Positions 17,662 to 26,216 of a stretch of 64,000 nt of DNA are shown piece by piece. The position numbers and the translations under genes were made by a program. The stretch lies in assembly GCF_003977665.1 (NCBI RefSeq), contig NZ_RYYV01000019.1, forward strand, positions 1 to 64,000. The letters run 5' to 3'. The stretch is from Dyella choica (GTDB lineage Bacteria; Pseudomonadota; Gammaproteobacteria; Xanthomonadales; Rhodanobacteraceae). Every line of letters begins with the position of its first letter. Within the stretch, counting starts at the first letter, position 1. A model generated the notes under the pieces. It was given only the letters and a program-made list of their open reading frames with translations, was not told the DNA's origin and searched no databases.

Positions 17662-18255
17662 ATGGGTGTTTCCAAGCAGCAAGCTGTTGAAAATAAAAGG
17701 GCTATCGTCGCCGCCGCGGAAAAGCTGTTCCGCCAGCGCGGGGTGGCCGCGGTGGGGCTGGCCGAGCTGACCAAGGCCGCGGGCTTCACCCAGGGCGGTT
17801 TCTACAACCACTTCAAATCGAAGGACGCCCTGGTCGACGCCGTCATGGAGAAGGCGATGGAGGAGGGGGCGGCCCTGCTCACCACCGGTATCGAAACATC
17901 GAAGGCTGAGGCGGCCGACCCCATGCAGCGGCATATCGAGTGGTACCTGTCGCCCGAGCACCTTGCGAACATCGAGGCAGGTTGTCCGCTGACGGCGTTT
18001 GCGGGCGACGTTCGGCGACTTGGCAAGGAAGCACGCCAAGCCTATGCAAGCGGACTGGTATGGAATTTTGATCAGCTGGCGAAAATGATCGACGGCGAGA
18101 ATGCGCCGGAGAAAAGAAAGAAGGCGGTCGCACTGTTCAGTCAGATGGTCGGCGCGCTGGTGCTTTCGCGTGCTGTTACCGAGTCTGATCCTGCTCTCGC
18201 CGAGGAGATATTGAAGAACGCACGTCAGCCATTGCTGCAGGCCATTGGCGGCTAA
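17662..18255 (+). CDS. TetR/AcrR-family repressor
   Basis: A 197-residue regulator. The N-terminal helix-turn-helix is clear (IVAAAEKLFRQRGVAAVGLA then KAAGFTQGGFYNHFKSKDAL, residues 15-60). The ligand domain follows. The start at 17662 is chosen because AGGAG lies seven bases upstream; a longer frame would run back over the operator. It is divergent from the SnoaL/SDR operon, and two matching palindromes lie between them. By analogy it represses both units until a small ligand, perhaps a substrate of the SDR, binds. Confidence 0.88.
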   Translation: MGVSKQQAVENKRAIVAAAEKLFRQRGVAAVGLAELTKAAGFTQGGFYNHFKSKDALVDAVMEKAMEEGAALLTTGIETSKAEAADPMQRHIEWYLSPEHLANIEAGCPLTAFAGDVRRLGKEARQAYASGLVWNFDQLAKMIDGENAPEKRKKAVALFSQMVGALVLSRAVTESDPALAEEILKNARQPLLQAIGG

Positions 18256-18264
18256 TACAAGCAG

Positions 18265-18340
18265 GTAGGCTGGGTTGCTAAACCGAGCATTGCCATGCAC
18301 GCGTGCAGCGCGTTGCTGGGATTGTCATCCCAGCCTACGC
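18265..18340. repeat. GTAG-headed REP pair
   Basis: The left arm GTAGGCTGGGTTGCTAAACC is diverged; the right arm is canonical (GCTGGGATTGTCATCCCAGC, CTAC). It lies just downstream of the TetR gene. Confidence 0.75.
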
Positions 18341-18516
18341 GTCAACAAAAAACTCGCTCGGCCCGTATGGTTGAGCTTGGTCATTGAACGGGGTATGCCA
18401 TCTGGCACTGTGTTGCTGCCGTCTGCGCAACTACCTTAGTGTGCGCCGCCAAGGCTCTTCCCCACGACCACGCCCTTTGCTTTTGCAGCCGTCACGTGCG
18501 GGTGCGAGAGACCGTT

Positions 18517-19866
18517 ATGTCTCAAAATATCTGCCGCTCTGCGCTCGTGTCAGCTGTAAGCCTGTTGTTGGTGTCGTGGGCCGTTTGCGATGACGCGCAC
18601 GCCAAGCTCGTAGTCCCGATGGACTCCGCCGATGCCAACATGCCTACCGATGTCCTTCCTTGCCATCGGTACGACGGCTTGCAGCCACAAGGCACCACCA
18701 GCCCGGCGATCAGCACCTGTGAAACCATGTCGCCCGAATTGGGCAAGGTTCGCGAAAAGCTGGCCGAGCACGGCTGGCTGATTCAGGGTGGCATGATTCT
18801 GGGCGGCACCTTCGACCTGCTGGATCATGGCGCGCATCCCCAGCTTTACATCGGGCAAAATCCTACTTACCGGGCCAACGGGTATGTAACCGCAACCTAC
18901 GATCTATCCCGAGTGGGTTTCGCCGGCGCCTCGCAACTGGTGTTCAACGCGAACGTGCAATGGTTCTCGTACGCAGGGGAAAATCCCACCGGTTTCGCCA
19001 TCAACAGCCTTTATGTAAGCCAGCGCTTCAACGAAGGGCGCGTGCAGCTGCAGTACGGCTTCGAGGAGCTCGGCAACCAGTTTTATGGTTTTTCGCTCGG
19101 CACCAGTTCGACGACGTCGCCGGCAGGTGTCGGAAGTTCCATTCCCTACGAAGTCGGCTTCATCTTCAACAAGACGGCACCCGAGATCAACCTGCGCCTG
19201 GCTTCGCCCAACAAGCATTTCTACGAACGCTTTGGTGCGACCCGCAGCGTGGATCCCGAGGGGCCGCAGCCGGATTGGGACCACAATAATTTCCTCGGGC
19301 TGAAGTGGCATATTCCCGGTGCCAAGGCGCTCTTCATCAATGAGCTGGGCTACCAGGTCGAAGCTGCTCCCCAGCAGCGGATGAAGTGGCTGCGCCAAGG
19401 CGTGATGATCAACGAAAGCCGCTTCCCCAGCTTCCGCGGCGGCTACGCGGATGGCAACTATGCCTATTATCTGGTCGGCGACTATCAGTTGTTCCAGACC
19501 GATGCGTCGAAACCGTATAGGGGGCTTTACGTCAATGTAAAGGCCGACTATGCGCCACCTGATCGCAACGTCTATGCCGGGGATGTCGGCGCTACGTTGT
19601 ACGTATTGGGTCCTTTCGGGCGGCCTGATGACGCGTTCGCGCTAGGCTATACCTTCAATCGATTGAGCCGCTCGTTCCAGCGCCAACAACAGGCAAACGG
19701 CATCGCCGCCGTGGACTACAGCCGCAACTATGCGTTGTCCTATGTCTACCGTGTGGCGCGCGGCGTTTATCTCTCCAACCAGCTCAGTTATACGGTCAAC
19801 CCTATTCCGGCGCCGAAGCAACCGGAAGCGTTGACGTGGATGAGTTCGTTGTCGCTGTCTTATTGA
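18517..19866 (+). CDS. OprB-like carbohydrate-selective porin
   Basis: A 449-residue outer-membrane protein. It has a signal peptide (start at 18517 with GCGAGAG upstream; cleavage probably after DAHA), an N-terminal acidic region and a long series of alternating amphipathic strands ending in an aromatic residue (SLSLSY), the classical beta-barrel terminus. The LAEHGWLIQGGMILGG segment and FNANVQWFSY fit the OprB family. It probably carries sugars or related small molecules. The substrate cannot be read from the sequence, and no sugar operon is adjacent. Confidence 0.75.
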   Translation: MSQNICRSALVSAVSLLLVSWAVCDDAHAKLVVPMDSADANMPTDVLPCHRYDGLQPQGTTSPAISTCETMSPELGKVREKLAEHGWLIQGGMILGGTFDLLDHGAHPQLYIGQNPTYRANGYVTATYDLSRVGFAGASQLVFNANVQWFSYAGENPTGFAINSLYVSQRFNEGRVQLQYGFEELGNQFYGFSLGTSSTTSPAGVGSSIPYEVGFIFNKTAPEINLRLASPNKHFYERFGATRSVDPEGPQPDWDHNNFLGLKWHIPGAKALFINELGYQVEAAPQQRMKWLRQGVMINESRFPSFRGGYADGNYAYYLVGDYQLFQTDASKPYRGLYVNVKADYAPPDRNVYAGDVGATLYVLGPFGRPDDAFALGYTFNRLSRSFQRQQQANGIAAVDYSRNYALSYVYRVARGVYLSNQLSYTVNPIPAPKQPEALTWMSSLSLSY

Positions 19867-19882
19867 GTTTTACATTCAGCGC

Positions 19883-19910
19883 GTAGGCGGGGATGGCCAT
19901 CCCCACCTAC
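19883..19910. repeat. Compact GTAG palindrome
   Basis: GTAGGCGGGGATGG followed directly by CCATCCCCACCTAC is a single near-perfect palindrome. It looks like a REP pair whose central part has been lost. Confidence 0.6.
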
Positions 19911-20122
19911 GGACGCTTTCGCAGTGGGTCGAGCAGCGCCCGCAGCCCGTTGTGATCGATCTCCAGCATCAGTGCCAGCAGGCTGCCCAGCTCGCCGGAC
20001 GGAAAGCCTTTGCGGGCGAACCAGGCCAGGTAGGCGCCGGGCAGGTCGGCGATCGGGCGGCCCTCGTATTTGCCGTAGGGCATGGTGGCGGTGACCAGTC
20101 GCTGCAGATCTTCGGGTTTCAT
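19907..20122 (-). CDS. DUF3820 protein
   Basis: A 71-residue protein with the DUF3820 pattern: MPYGKYEGRPIADLPGAYLA, then WFARKGFPSGELGSLLALM. Members are small cytoplasmic proteins of unknown function, sometimes annotated as quorum-sensing-regulated virulence factors. The last codons overlap the compact GTAG palindrome. Confidence 0.8.
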   Translation of the reverse strand: MKPEDLQRLVTATMPYGKYEGRPIADLPGAYLAWFARKGFPSGELGSLLALMLEIDHNGLRALLDPLRKRP

Positions 20123-20286
20123 GCTGCTGGGTTCGGGGCGTCAGAGGGGATGTGCTTGAATCAGCGTACATGGTTTCGGCGCCTCTCTGTCTGCCCAGGG
20201 CGGAGGCCAACGTGGTGCCAAGCGCGCATATCGCCGCGGTATGCTCGCCGACAAGTGATAAGGTCCGCGTAAATGAGGGGAGTGCC

Positions 20287-20649
20287 ATGAAGGCCTCGCG
20301 GCTGAACAAGTTGATGGACCGGCTGGAACAAGCCGAAGCAATCCTGCTGAACGAGCTTCGCTCCATTCTTCCTCGCGTAGCCGAATCAGGAGAGCCGTTG
20401 TTCTTTCATCCCGATTTCTTGCCGGACGCGAAGCCTCATTGGCTATCCAAGGAAGGTGATGCCCTGTTTGGGCTGGCCAAGGAAACGGTCATGTTGCGCG
20501 AAGAGGCAGGCTTGCCCGTCTTAGGTGCGATAGGCCACCAATATCTCTCAGCATGCACGGAAGCTGCGAACGTGAATAATCCCCATCGTCGTGGGCCCAG
20601 GCAGCTGGCGATCTGGCTGCTTGGCGAGGTAGGGCAATGGGAGCCATGA
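20287..20649 (+). CDS. Unknown soluble protein
   Basis: A 120-residue protein. The start at 20287 is set by GGGGAG seven bases upstream; the frame continues back to 20152 without a better site. The N-terminal helix (LNKLMDRLEQAEAILLNELR) is amphipathic and may be a coiled coil. I recognise no family. Confidence 0.55.
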   Translation: MKASRLNKLMDRLEQAEAILLNELRSILPRVAESGEPLFFHPDFLPDAKPHWLSKEGDALFGLAKETVMLREEAGLPVLGAIGHQYLSACTEAANVNNPHRRGPRQLAIWLLGEVGQWEP

Positions 20650-20850
20650 AGGCAGTGCATCAGCCGTGGATTTTTCCAACGTCCAGTTGATCTGGGATGC
20701 GCACCCGTTTTCCATGTGCTGGATAAGCTCTCTTGAGCTTTCTCCGCTACGAAGTGGTCAGGTGGGCCTGGATTGAAGTGGCTATTTTCCAAAGCCACTC
20801 ATCGGCCTAATTTGCATCGTGAGCTTTTCCCATGACTTCGGGAGCGGCAT

Positions 20851-21453
20851 ATGGCGCTGGTCAACAGGCTTTGGGCTGGTTACTTGCTAGGCAGTTTGAT
20901 GTTCGCGGCGTGCACCGGAATGGCATGGATGCAGTCGGCTTCCAACGCAGGTACGACTGTTGCTGCTGAACGCGACGGTCAACATGACTTCGATTTCGAA
21001 TTCGGCCGCTGGAAAACCCATTTATCGCGGCTCAATCGCCCTCTCGCCGGTTCCAAGGATTGGACCGAATACGACGGCATCAGCGTGGTCCACAAGGTAT
21101 GGGATGGTCAAGCCAATCTGCTTGAGCTGGATATGAAGAACGCAGCCAGCCATGCGCGGGTCGCTTCGTTCCGCTTGTACAACCCGGTCACTCGCCAGTG
21201 GGGCCTGTATTTCGTCAATAGCCGCAGCGGCACCATCGGTGTGCCTACCGTTGGCGGTTTCAGCAACGGTCGAGGCGTTTTCTACGACAAGGAAACCCTG
21301 GATGGCAAACCCATCCTGGTGCGTTTCGTGATTACGCCGCGTAGTTCGGACGCTATCCATTTCGAGCAGGCGTTTTCCGCGGACGACGGCAAGACGTGGG
21401 AGACGAACTGGATTGCCGATGACACCCGGATCAGGGATCGTCCGGACCGCTAA
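20851..21453 (+). CDS. Exported lipocalin-like protein (DUF1579-style)
   Basis: A 200-residue protein with a signal peptide (first 30 residues) and a body of alternating strands: QHDFDFEFGRWKTHLSRL, TEYDGISVVHKVWDG, FRLYNPVTRQWGLYFVN. The FDFEFGRW opening followed by a barrel pattern is typical of DUF1579-like proteins. No enzyme site is evident. GGGAG precedes the ATG. It is flanked downstream by a REP pair. Confidence 0.55.
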   Translation: MALVNRLWAGYLLGSLMFAACTGMAWMQSASNAGTTVAAERDGQHDFDFEFGRWKTHLSRLNRPLAGSKDWTEYDGISVVHKVWDGQANLLELDMKNAASHARVASFRLYNPVTRQWGLYFVNSRSGTIGVPTVGGFSNGRGVFYDKETLDGKPILVRFVITPRSSDAIHFEQAFSADDGKTWETNWIADDTRIRDRPDR

Positions 21454-21457
21454 TCGC

Positions 21458-21521
21458 GTAGGCTGGGATGAAATCCCAGCATCGGAAGCCGCAAAGGCGC
21501 TGGGATTTCATCCCAGCCTAC
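21458..21521. repeat. GTAG-headed REP pair
   Basis: GTAGGCTGGGATGAAATCCC and GCTGGGATTTCATCCCAGCC then TAC face each other. Each hairpin loop differs from the usual GACA/TGTC form (GAA/TTC), in a compensatory way. Confidence 0.8.
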
Positions 21522-21665
21522 CTCTATGAGGGTACGCGCCAGCCCTAACATGGGTTACAGTCGGGCCGTGCCCGACGATTGAGGTTGCTCTCGTGCCCGG
21601 GCAAGCAGAAGGCAGCAAACGGGGTGGTCCGGATCGGCTTGATGGGTTGATCAAGGAGAGGGCGC

Positions 21666-22175
21666 ATGACCAAAGTTTGGGTGAGCTTCGCTGCCGCAAC
21701 GCTGGGGCTGGCCGGCAGCCTGGGTACCTGGGCCGCCGAACCGGTTCCGAATGGCGCCGCGGCCACGGTTACGCAGGTTTATCGCGACTACGCCTGGCAG
21801 GCGGTTATCGATGAGCCGGCCAATGCGGGTGTTGACCTGTTCGATCAGCCCGCACCGGTTTTGGGTCGCTATTTCGATCCGCACCTGGTTGAACTCATTG
21901 CGCGCGACCATCAATGTAGAGAGCGCACGCATGAAGTCTGCCGGCTCGACTTTGCGCCCATCTGGGATTCGCAGGACCCTGCAGCGTCAGAGATGAAAAT
22001 CCGTACTACCTCCGTTCCATCGAAGGTATCGGTCGATTTTGCGTATCCGGATAAAAGCACCCACGTGCATATCCTCTACGTGCTGTCGCAAACCCCGGCA
22101 GGCTGGCGAATCACGGATATCCAAGGCCACGACTGGTCGTTGCGCAAGCTGCTAGAAGCCAAGCTTGATCCTTGA
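21666..22175 (+). CDS. Exported protein of unknown function (DUF3828-like)
   Basis: A 169-residue protein with a signal peptide (cleavage after WAA near residue 24). The body includes QVYRDYAWQAVIDEP, LGRYFDPHLVELIARDHQCR and LDFAPIWDSQD, with two cysteines in a short loop (residues 83-93) that may pair. The layout resembles DUF3828 but I am not certain. GGAGAG precedes the ATG. It lies 38 bases before the membrane peptidase gene and may share its transcript. Confidence 0.55.
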   Translation: MTKVWVSFAAATLGLAGSLGTWAAEPVPNGAAATVTQVYRDYAWQAVIDEPANAGVDLFDQPAPVLGRYFDPHLVELIARDHQCRERTHEVCRLDFAPIWDSQDPAASEMKIRTTSVPSKVSVDFAYPDKSTHVHILYVLSQTPAGWRITDIQGHDWSLRKLLEAKLDP

Positions 22176-22213
22176 AACAGGAAGGCTGGCTAGCCTTCGC
22201 TATGGAGCTTTGT

Positions 22214-23734
22214 ATGAATTGGAGACGGATTCTCGTCTTTCTGCCGCTGATGCTGGCGGCGTTGTGGATGCCCAAAATCATTGCGAGTTTCTGGGCGGGG
22301 CAATTCGGCATAAACGATGTCCTTGAATTCAGTATTTACCGTCCGCTCTACTGGCAAAGCTGGTTTGCCGAAGTCTTTCTGCTTTGGCTGGTCTATCTAT
22401 GGTTTCTGAAGGGCATCCAGCAACGCTGGCTGCTGCACGTATTCGCCTTGATCGTCGGTACGGTCGTGCTGTTCATTGGATTGGCGCGAATCGCGAACGT
22501 GCCGCCATCGGATGGTTTCGCTCTTGATGCCTTGGGAATCGTCAGTGCCGGGCTCCTTGCCGAAGGGCTGATGACGTTCATTCGAACCCTCCGCAGCGGC
22601 AAGCAGACTCCTCAACCAGGTGACGGCTGGCGGCAGTGGCTCGTTTATTTCATCCAGGGGGCGCTCGGGGTATTGGCGGGTATTACTGGCATGGTCGTTC
22701 TGGGTGGCGCCTTTGCGCACACCGGTGCCGGGGTTCTCTTCGCAGGGTTGGGATTGTTTCTCATCGTTGCCTTGAGTGTCGCCATCCATGAGGGAGGGCA
22801 CTTTGCCGGAGCGATGTTCACGGGCATGAAAGTACTGCACGTACGCGTATTGGCGCTGGAACTCCATCCCCAGCGGGGATGGTGGCTGGTGCGATGGGCG
22901 CCTGAGCGAGGTCGCGCCTACCAGGGAATGGTCTTTGCGGTGCCCGATCCCAGCCGTCCCATGCGGGGGCAGATCTTGCCGATGGTTGCCATGGGGCCCT
23001 TGGCGAATCTTCTAGCGGGAATTTTGTCGGTAGCGTTGGCATGGATGGACCTGTCGCCAACCCTCACCTCAGTTGCGGTTGCTTTTGCCATCGTCAATGC
23101 CGTGATGATGGTCGGCAATCTATTGCCGCGCACCGGACGCGTGACCAGCGACGGTGCAAAGCTTTTGCAGTGGTGGAAGCATGCGGACGACAAGCTGCCG
23201 CAGCTTGCTTACTACCGGCTGCTTGCCCATTCCGTGTTTGGCACGACGGCTGACGCATTGCCGGAAGAAGATATCCGATATTTGGAAAACCAGCCGATGC
23301 CGGTACCGCTGCTGGCGAGCTGGTATCGGCTCAAGGCCGCGCAAAATCGGGGTGAGTGGGGGCGCGCACTCGAGGTGGGTGAGGCCTTCGAGCAGTCGGT
23401 CGCCGCCTGGGGGAAATCGCTGCCTGCGTTGGGTACCCTTTTCTCTCATATGCGAACGGAAACGGCCTTTTGCCGAGCCATGGTGACGGGAGATACAAGC
23501 GCGCTGCGTGAGAGTCTGCTGACTCGCGATGCCAAGCGCTTGTCCGCGTACCTATGGCCTCGCTGTTTGGCGCTGAAAGCCCATCAGCAAGGTTTGCATG
23601 AGGAAGCGAGGCGCTTGCTATCCGTATCCATGCGCGAAGCGAAACGATCGGTCGATCTGGCCTTGGCCAAGAGCGAAACCATGCTGGCCGACCATATCTT
23701 GCGAGAGCCTGTGCTGACACCTTTTGACGCGTGA
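22214..23734 (+). CDS. Site-2-protease-like (M50) membrane metallopeptidase
   Basis: A 506-residue membrane protein. Several hydrophobic segments precede H192-E-G-G-H196, the zinc motif, placed within a membrane segment (IVALSVAIHEGGHFAGAMF). A second motif NLLPRTGRVTSDG brings D313, the third ligand expected of the M50 family (NxxPxxxxDG, slightly expanded). The C-terminal third is helical and soluble. The start at 22214 is preferred over ATG 22202 because GGAG lies six bases upstream. Members cleave within membranes, often releasing regulators; the target here is unknown. Confidence 0.78.
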   Translation: MNWRRILVFLPLMLAALWMPKIIASFWAGQFGINDVLEFSIYRPLYWQSWFAEVFLLWLVYLWFLKGIQQRWLLHVFALIVGTVVLFIGLARIANVPPSDGFALDALGIVSAGLLAEGLMTFIRTLRSGKQTPQPGDGWRQWLVYFIQGALGVLAGITGMVVLGGAFAHTGAGVLFAGLGLFLIVALSVAIHEGGHFAGAMFTGMKVLHVRVLALELHPQRGWWLVRWAPERGRAYQGMVFAVPDPSRPMRGQILPMVAMGPLANLLAGILSVALAWMDLSPTLTSVAVAFAIVNAVMMVGNLLPRTGRVTSDGAKLLQWWKHADDKLPQLAYYRLLAHSVFGTTADALPEEDIRYLENQPMPVPLLASWYRLKAAQNRGEWGRALEVGEAFEQSVAAWGKSLPALGTLFSHMRTETAFCRAMVTGDTSALRESLLTRDAKRLSAYLWPRCLALKAHQQGLHEEARRLLSVSMREAKRSVDLALAKSETMLADHILREPVLTPFDA

Positions 23735-23921
23735 TCGAGAGATGAGGATACGCATGGGTGTAAACGGCCTGGATCACCCTTGCTGCGGTAGTCCAGGACG
23801 TCCTTCTTTATCTACCCCTCGCAGGGTTGCGCAAGCTGGCAAACAAAAAAGATCGCGAGGCTTGCAAGCGTGATGGCGTTGGTCACGACTGGCTGGCACC
23901 GGACGACGAGTCGACAGCTGC

Positions 23922-24008
23922 TTAGGCAAGCATTGCACTCAGCGTCGTCACGCAGATAACCAGGCAGGCGACGAACAGGCTGTTGAGCATCAGCGTTTCG
24001 AATTTCAT
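23922..24008 (-). CDS. 28-residue membrane micro-protein A
   Basis: The frame encodes MKFETLMLNSLFVACLVICV then eight residues (ending SAMLA) and a stop. After a charged KFE N-terminus it is a single hydrophobic segment, so an inner-membrane peptide is likely. AGGAGA lies eight bases before the ATG. A sigma-54-type promoter is centred about 50 bases upstream and a palindromic site lies further up. A paralogue of the same length, identical at 21 of 28 positions, is at 27371. The length conservation, ribosome site and shared promoter argue that it is a real gene. I do not recognise a family. Confidence 0.72.
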   Translation of the reverse strand: MKFETLMLNSLFVACLVICVTTLSAMLA

Positions 24009-24052
24009 GGCAGTTCTCCTCGGGCAGGTTATCGGGTCTTCGAGTCAGGTTT

Positions 24053-24068
24053 TGCATAGCCCGTGCCA
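24053..24068 (-). promoter_or_regulatory. Sigma-54-type -24/-12 promoter of micro-gene A
   Basis: On the minus strand the site reads TGGCACGGGCTATGCA, matching the RpoN consensus TGGCAC-N5-TTGCA in all but one base. GG and GC are separated by ten bases, as required. The predicted start lies about 35 bases before the ATG at 24008. Confidence 0.72.
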
Positions 24069-24133
24069 AGTCGTTTAATCGCTGAAAAGCCTTGTTTTGA
24101 AGCCATTGTTGCTATGGCGATAACTGCGCGAAA

Positions 24134-24176
24134 GTGTCCGCGGACGCGGGTCTTCACTGTCCGGACAGTTTGTGGA
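24134..24176. promoter_or_regulatory. Palindromic upstream activator site A
   Basis: GTCCGCGGAC (24136-24145) and CTGTCCGGACAG (24157-24168) are perfect palindromes 70-110 bases upstream of the sigma-54 site, the usual place for an enhancer-binding activator. The same words recur at 27585. Confidence 0.6.
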
Positions 24177-24178
24177 CG

Positions 24179-25273
24179 CTACAAAGCAGTCGGTTGCGAG
24201 CCAGCCAACGCGCTTTTGTAAGTGAGCAATTCATCATGTAGATGAGGGCCAAAGGGCGTCGCTGCTCCCAGCCGCAATGCGGCAGCGACAAAAGCCCACA
24301 GCGCTTCGGGCGGTGGCGCGTTTTCGGGCGGCGAGCCGTCGGGGCGTTGGCGTCCGGCGGCTCCGGTCCTGATGTATTTGCCGATGATGGTGGCCGTACC
24401 GCCCTTGGCGTGATCGGCTCCCGGCAGAGTGCGGCTGAATTCGCCGGTCAACAACGTGACCACGTTGCGTCCCGGCAAGGCCATGACACGACTAAGGAAG
24501 GCGGTCAGCGCAGGCGTGATCGGCGCCATGATCTGGCGTGCGACATCGCCAGAGTCATCGAGGTGCGTGTCGAATTGGCGATCCTGTCTTCCGGTGAAAG
24601 CCGGTTGCGCAAAAACGACATTGGCACCTTCCTGCACCAGCGCCTCGACCGCAGCGAAGGTTGAGCGTTGATTGTCGATGGCCGCATGGGTGCCGAATGC
24701 CGAATATGCCTCGCGGATATCATTGAACTGGGCCACCGAGAGCGAACGGCGTGCATCGTCCAGTTTCACGATGCGCTCGAAACTCACTCCCTGTTCGGAA
24801 TTCGGCTGAGTGGAAACACCTACCGGCAATCCAAGATTGTTGACGATCGCACAACGAACGGCGCTGGGAGGCATCGCTGCGGCCATCCGCAATAGCTGAC
24901 TGCGCGAGCCTGATTGCAATACGGCGGCACGCGAATCATTGTGCGTATAGAGCCCATGCCTGAAATGCACCGACGCCATGTGCGCCAGCGCTTCGGCGGG
25001 CAAGGCGCCCAGCGAACCCGCGTCCACGTAGAGTCCATTGCCCAACGCGCGGATATTGTCGGCCGTCACGCCGAATGCTCCGTTGGCGAGGAATGCATCC
25101 GCGCTGTTGAACAGGCCGGCGGGTCCGCCGTTCAACCAGAACACCACCAGGGTTGGGCGCTCGCCGGCGCGATGGGGCTTCGCCGACAGATCGAAGTCGC
25201 CCAATGTCAGTGCGCCGGCCAGGGCGATGCCCGCTTTCAGCAGGTCTCGGCGTGTCATCGAATGAGCGGTCAT
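24179..25273 (-). CDS. DUF1501 protein with Tat-like signal
   Basis: A 364-residue protein. The N-terminus has a twin-arginine signal (MTRRDLLKAGIALAGALTLG), so it is probably exported folded. The body has DUF1501 features: LVVFWLNGGP near the start, VTLLTGEFSRTLPGADHAKG towards the end. DUF1501 has a sulfatase/alkaline-phosphatase-like fold, but no activity is proven for this type. The gene lies directly upstream of activator site A and divergent from an AraC regulator, which may control it. Confidence 0.8.
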   Translation of the reverse strand: MTAHSMTRRDLLKAGIALAGALTLGDFDLSAKPHRAGERPTLVVFWLNGGPAGLFNSADAFLANGAFGVTADNIRALGNGLYVDAGSLGALPAEALAHMASVHFRHGLYTHNDSRAAVLQSGSRSQLLRMAAAMPPSAVRCAIVNNLGLPVGVSTQPNSEQGVSFERIVKLDDARRSLSVAQFNDIREAYSAFGTHAAIDNQRSTFAAVEALVQEGANVVFAQPAFTGRQDRQFDTHLDDSGDVARQIMAPITPALTAFLSRVMALPGRNVVTLLTGEFSRTLPGADHAKGGTATIIGKYIRTGAAGRQRPDGSPPENAPPPEALWAFVAAALRLGAATPFGPHLHDELLTYKSALAGSQPTAL

Positions 25274-25352
25274 GGGATGCCTCTGCTTATTGCCTGCGTC
25301 GCTAGGTAAGGCTTAGCCTAGGCCCGTCCGTTTTTCGAAAGGTGGTCATCCT

Positions 25353-26135
25353 GTGTCGCGTTTCGGACAAGCCTGTTCGCTCGGCCGGGCCTGGCCGATT
25401 ACGGCGCTGGCCAAGGACTATCCGCAGGGCTGGCACGTGGCGAAGCACCGGCATCGCCGCGGGCAGCTCATTTACGCCAAGTCGGGCGTGATGCACGTGA
25501 CCACGCGCGAAGGCATCTGGATCGTGCCGCCACAACGCGCGCTTTGGATACCGCTTGGCATGCAGCACGAAATTCACATGGAAGGACGGGTGGCCGTGCG
25601 CATGCTGTATATGGATCGTGCGACGAGCGACTCGTTCGGTACGCATTGCAGGGTGTTGGCGGTATCGGCGTTGCTGCGCGAGCTGATTCTGGCGGCGGTA
25701 CAGGCGCATGGGCAGAGACAGCGCCAACGCATGGGCGTATTGACGCCGCTGCTTTTGCACGAATTGCAAACCGCGGACGAAATGAGCTTCCATATTCCGG
25801 TGCCTTCCGACCCGCGTCTGAAAAACGTATGCCAGCGACTGCTTGGCGGTACGGCACGCGCCGAGACTTTGGAGCAATTGGCCGCGCGTGCCGGTGCAAG
25901 CAGTCGCACACTGGCGCGGCTGTTCGAGCGCGAATTGCAGATGTCGTTCGTACGATGGCGCCAATACGTCCGCCTGGCCAGGGCACTGAGCCAGATGAGC
26001 CTGGGGCATTCGATCAAGGCTGTCGCGCGTGACGCTGGCTACGCGAACTGCAGTGCCTTCAGCAGCATGTTCCACCGCGTGCTGGGCATCACGCCCAGCG
26101 ACTATATGAGGCTTGCTGTGGAGTCCCAGGCGTAG
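25353..26135 (+). CDS. AraC-family regulator with cupin sensor
   Basis: A 260-residue regulator. The N-terminal part has the cupin pattern (WHVAKHRHRRGQLIYAKSGV then GIWIVPPQRALWIP), and the C-terminal 100 residues hold two helix-turn-helix units (LEQLAARAGASSRTLARLFE and IKAVARDAGYANCSAFSSMF) ending in GITPSDYMR. It begins with GTG at 25353. Divergence from the DUF1501 gene (79 bases apart) suggests it regulates that gene. The ligand is unknown. A REP pair follows. Confidence 0.88.
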   Translation: MSRFGQACSLGRAWPITALAKDYPQGWHVAKHRHRRGQLIYAKSGVMHVTTREGIWIVPPQRALWIPLGMQHEIHMEGRVAVRMLYMDRATSDSFGTHCRVLAVSALLRELILAAVQAHGQRQRQRMGVLTPLLLHELQTADEMSFHIPVPSDPRLKNVCQRLLGGTARAETLEQLAARAGASSRTLARLFERELQMSFVRWRQYVRLARALSQMSLGHSIKAVARDAGYANCSAFSSMFHRVLGITPSDYMRLAVESQA

Positions 26136-26199
26136 GCTGGGATGACAATCCCAGCATTCGGCTAGCGCATGGAGAGCTGGGATTTTCATCCCAGCCTAC
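26132..26199. repeat. GTAG-headed REP pair
   Basis: GTAGGCTGGGATGACAATCC and GCTGGGATTTTCATCCCAGC then CTAC face each other between the convergent AraC and hydrolase genes. Confidence 0.85.
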
Positions 26200-26216
26200 G
26201 TGCCGGACGGGCGTAT

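Noticed and set aside
18402-18420. TGGCAC...TTGCTG as a third sigma-54 promoter, before the porin
   Set aside because: GG and GC are nine bases apart instead of ten, and no upstream palindrome of the micro-gene type is present.
23848-23921. 24-codon hydrophobic frame (TNAITLASLAIFF) after micro-gene A
   Set aside because: It needs a GTG start with no ribosome site and has no paralogue; not enough support.
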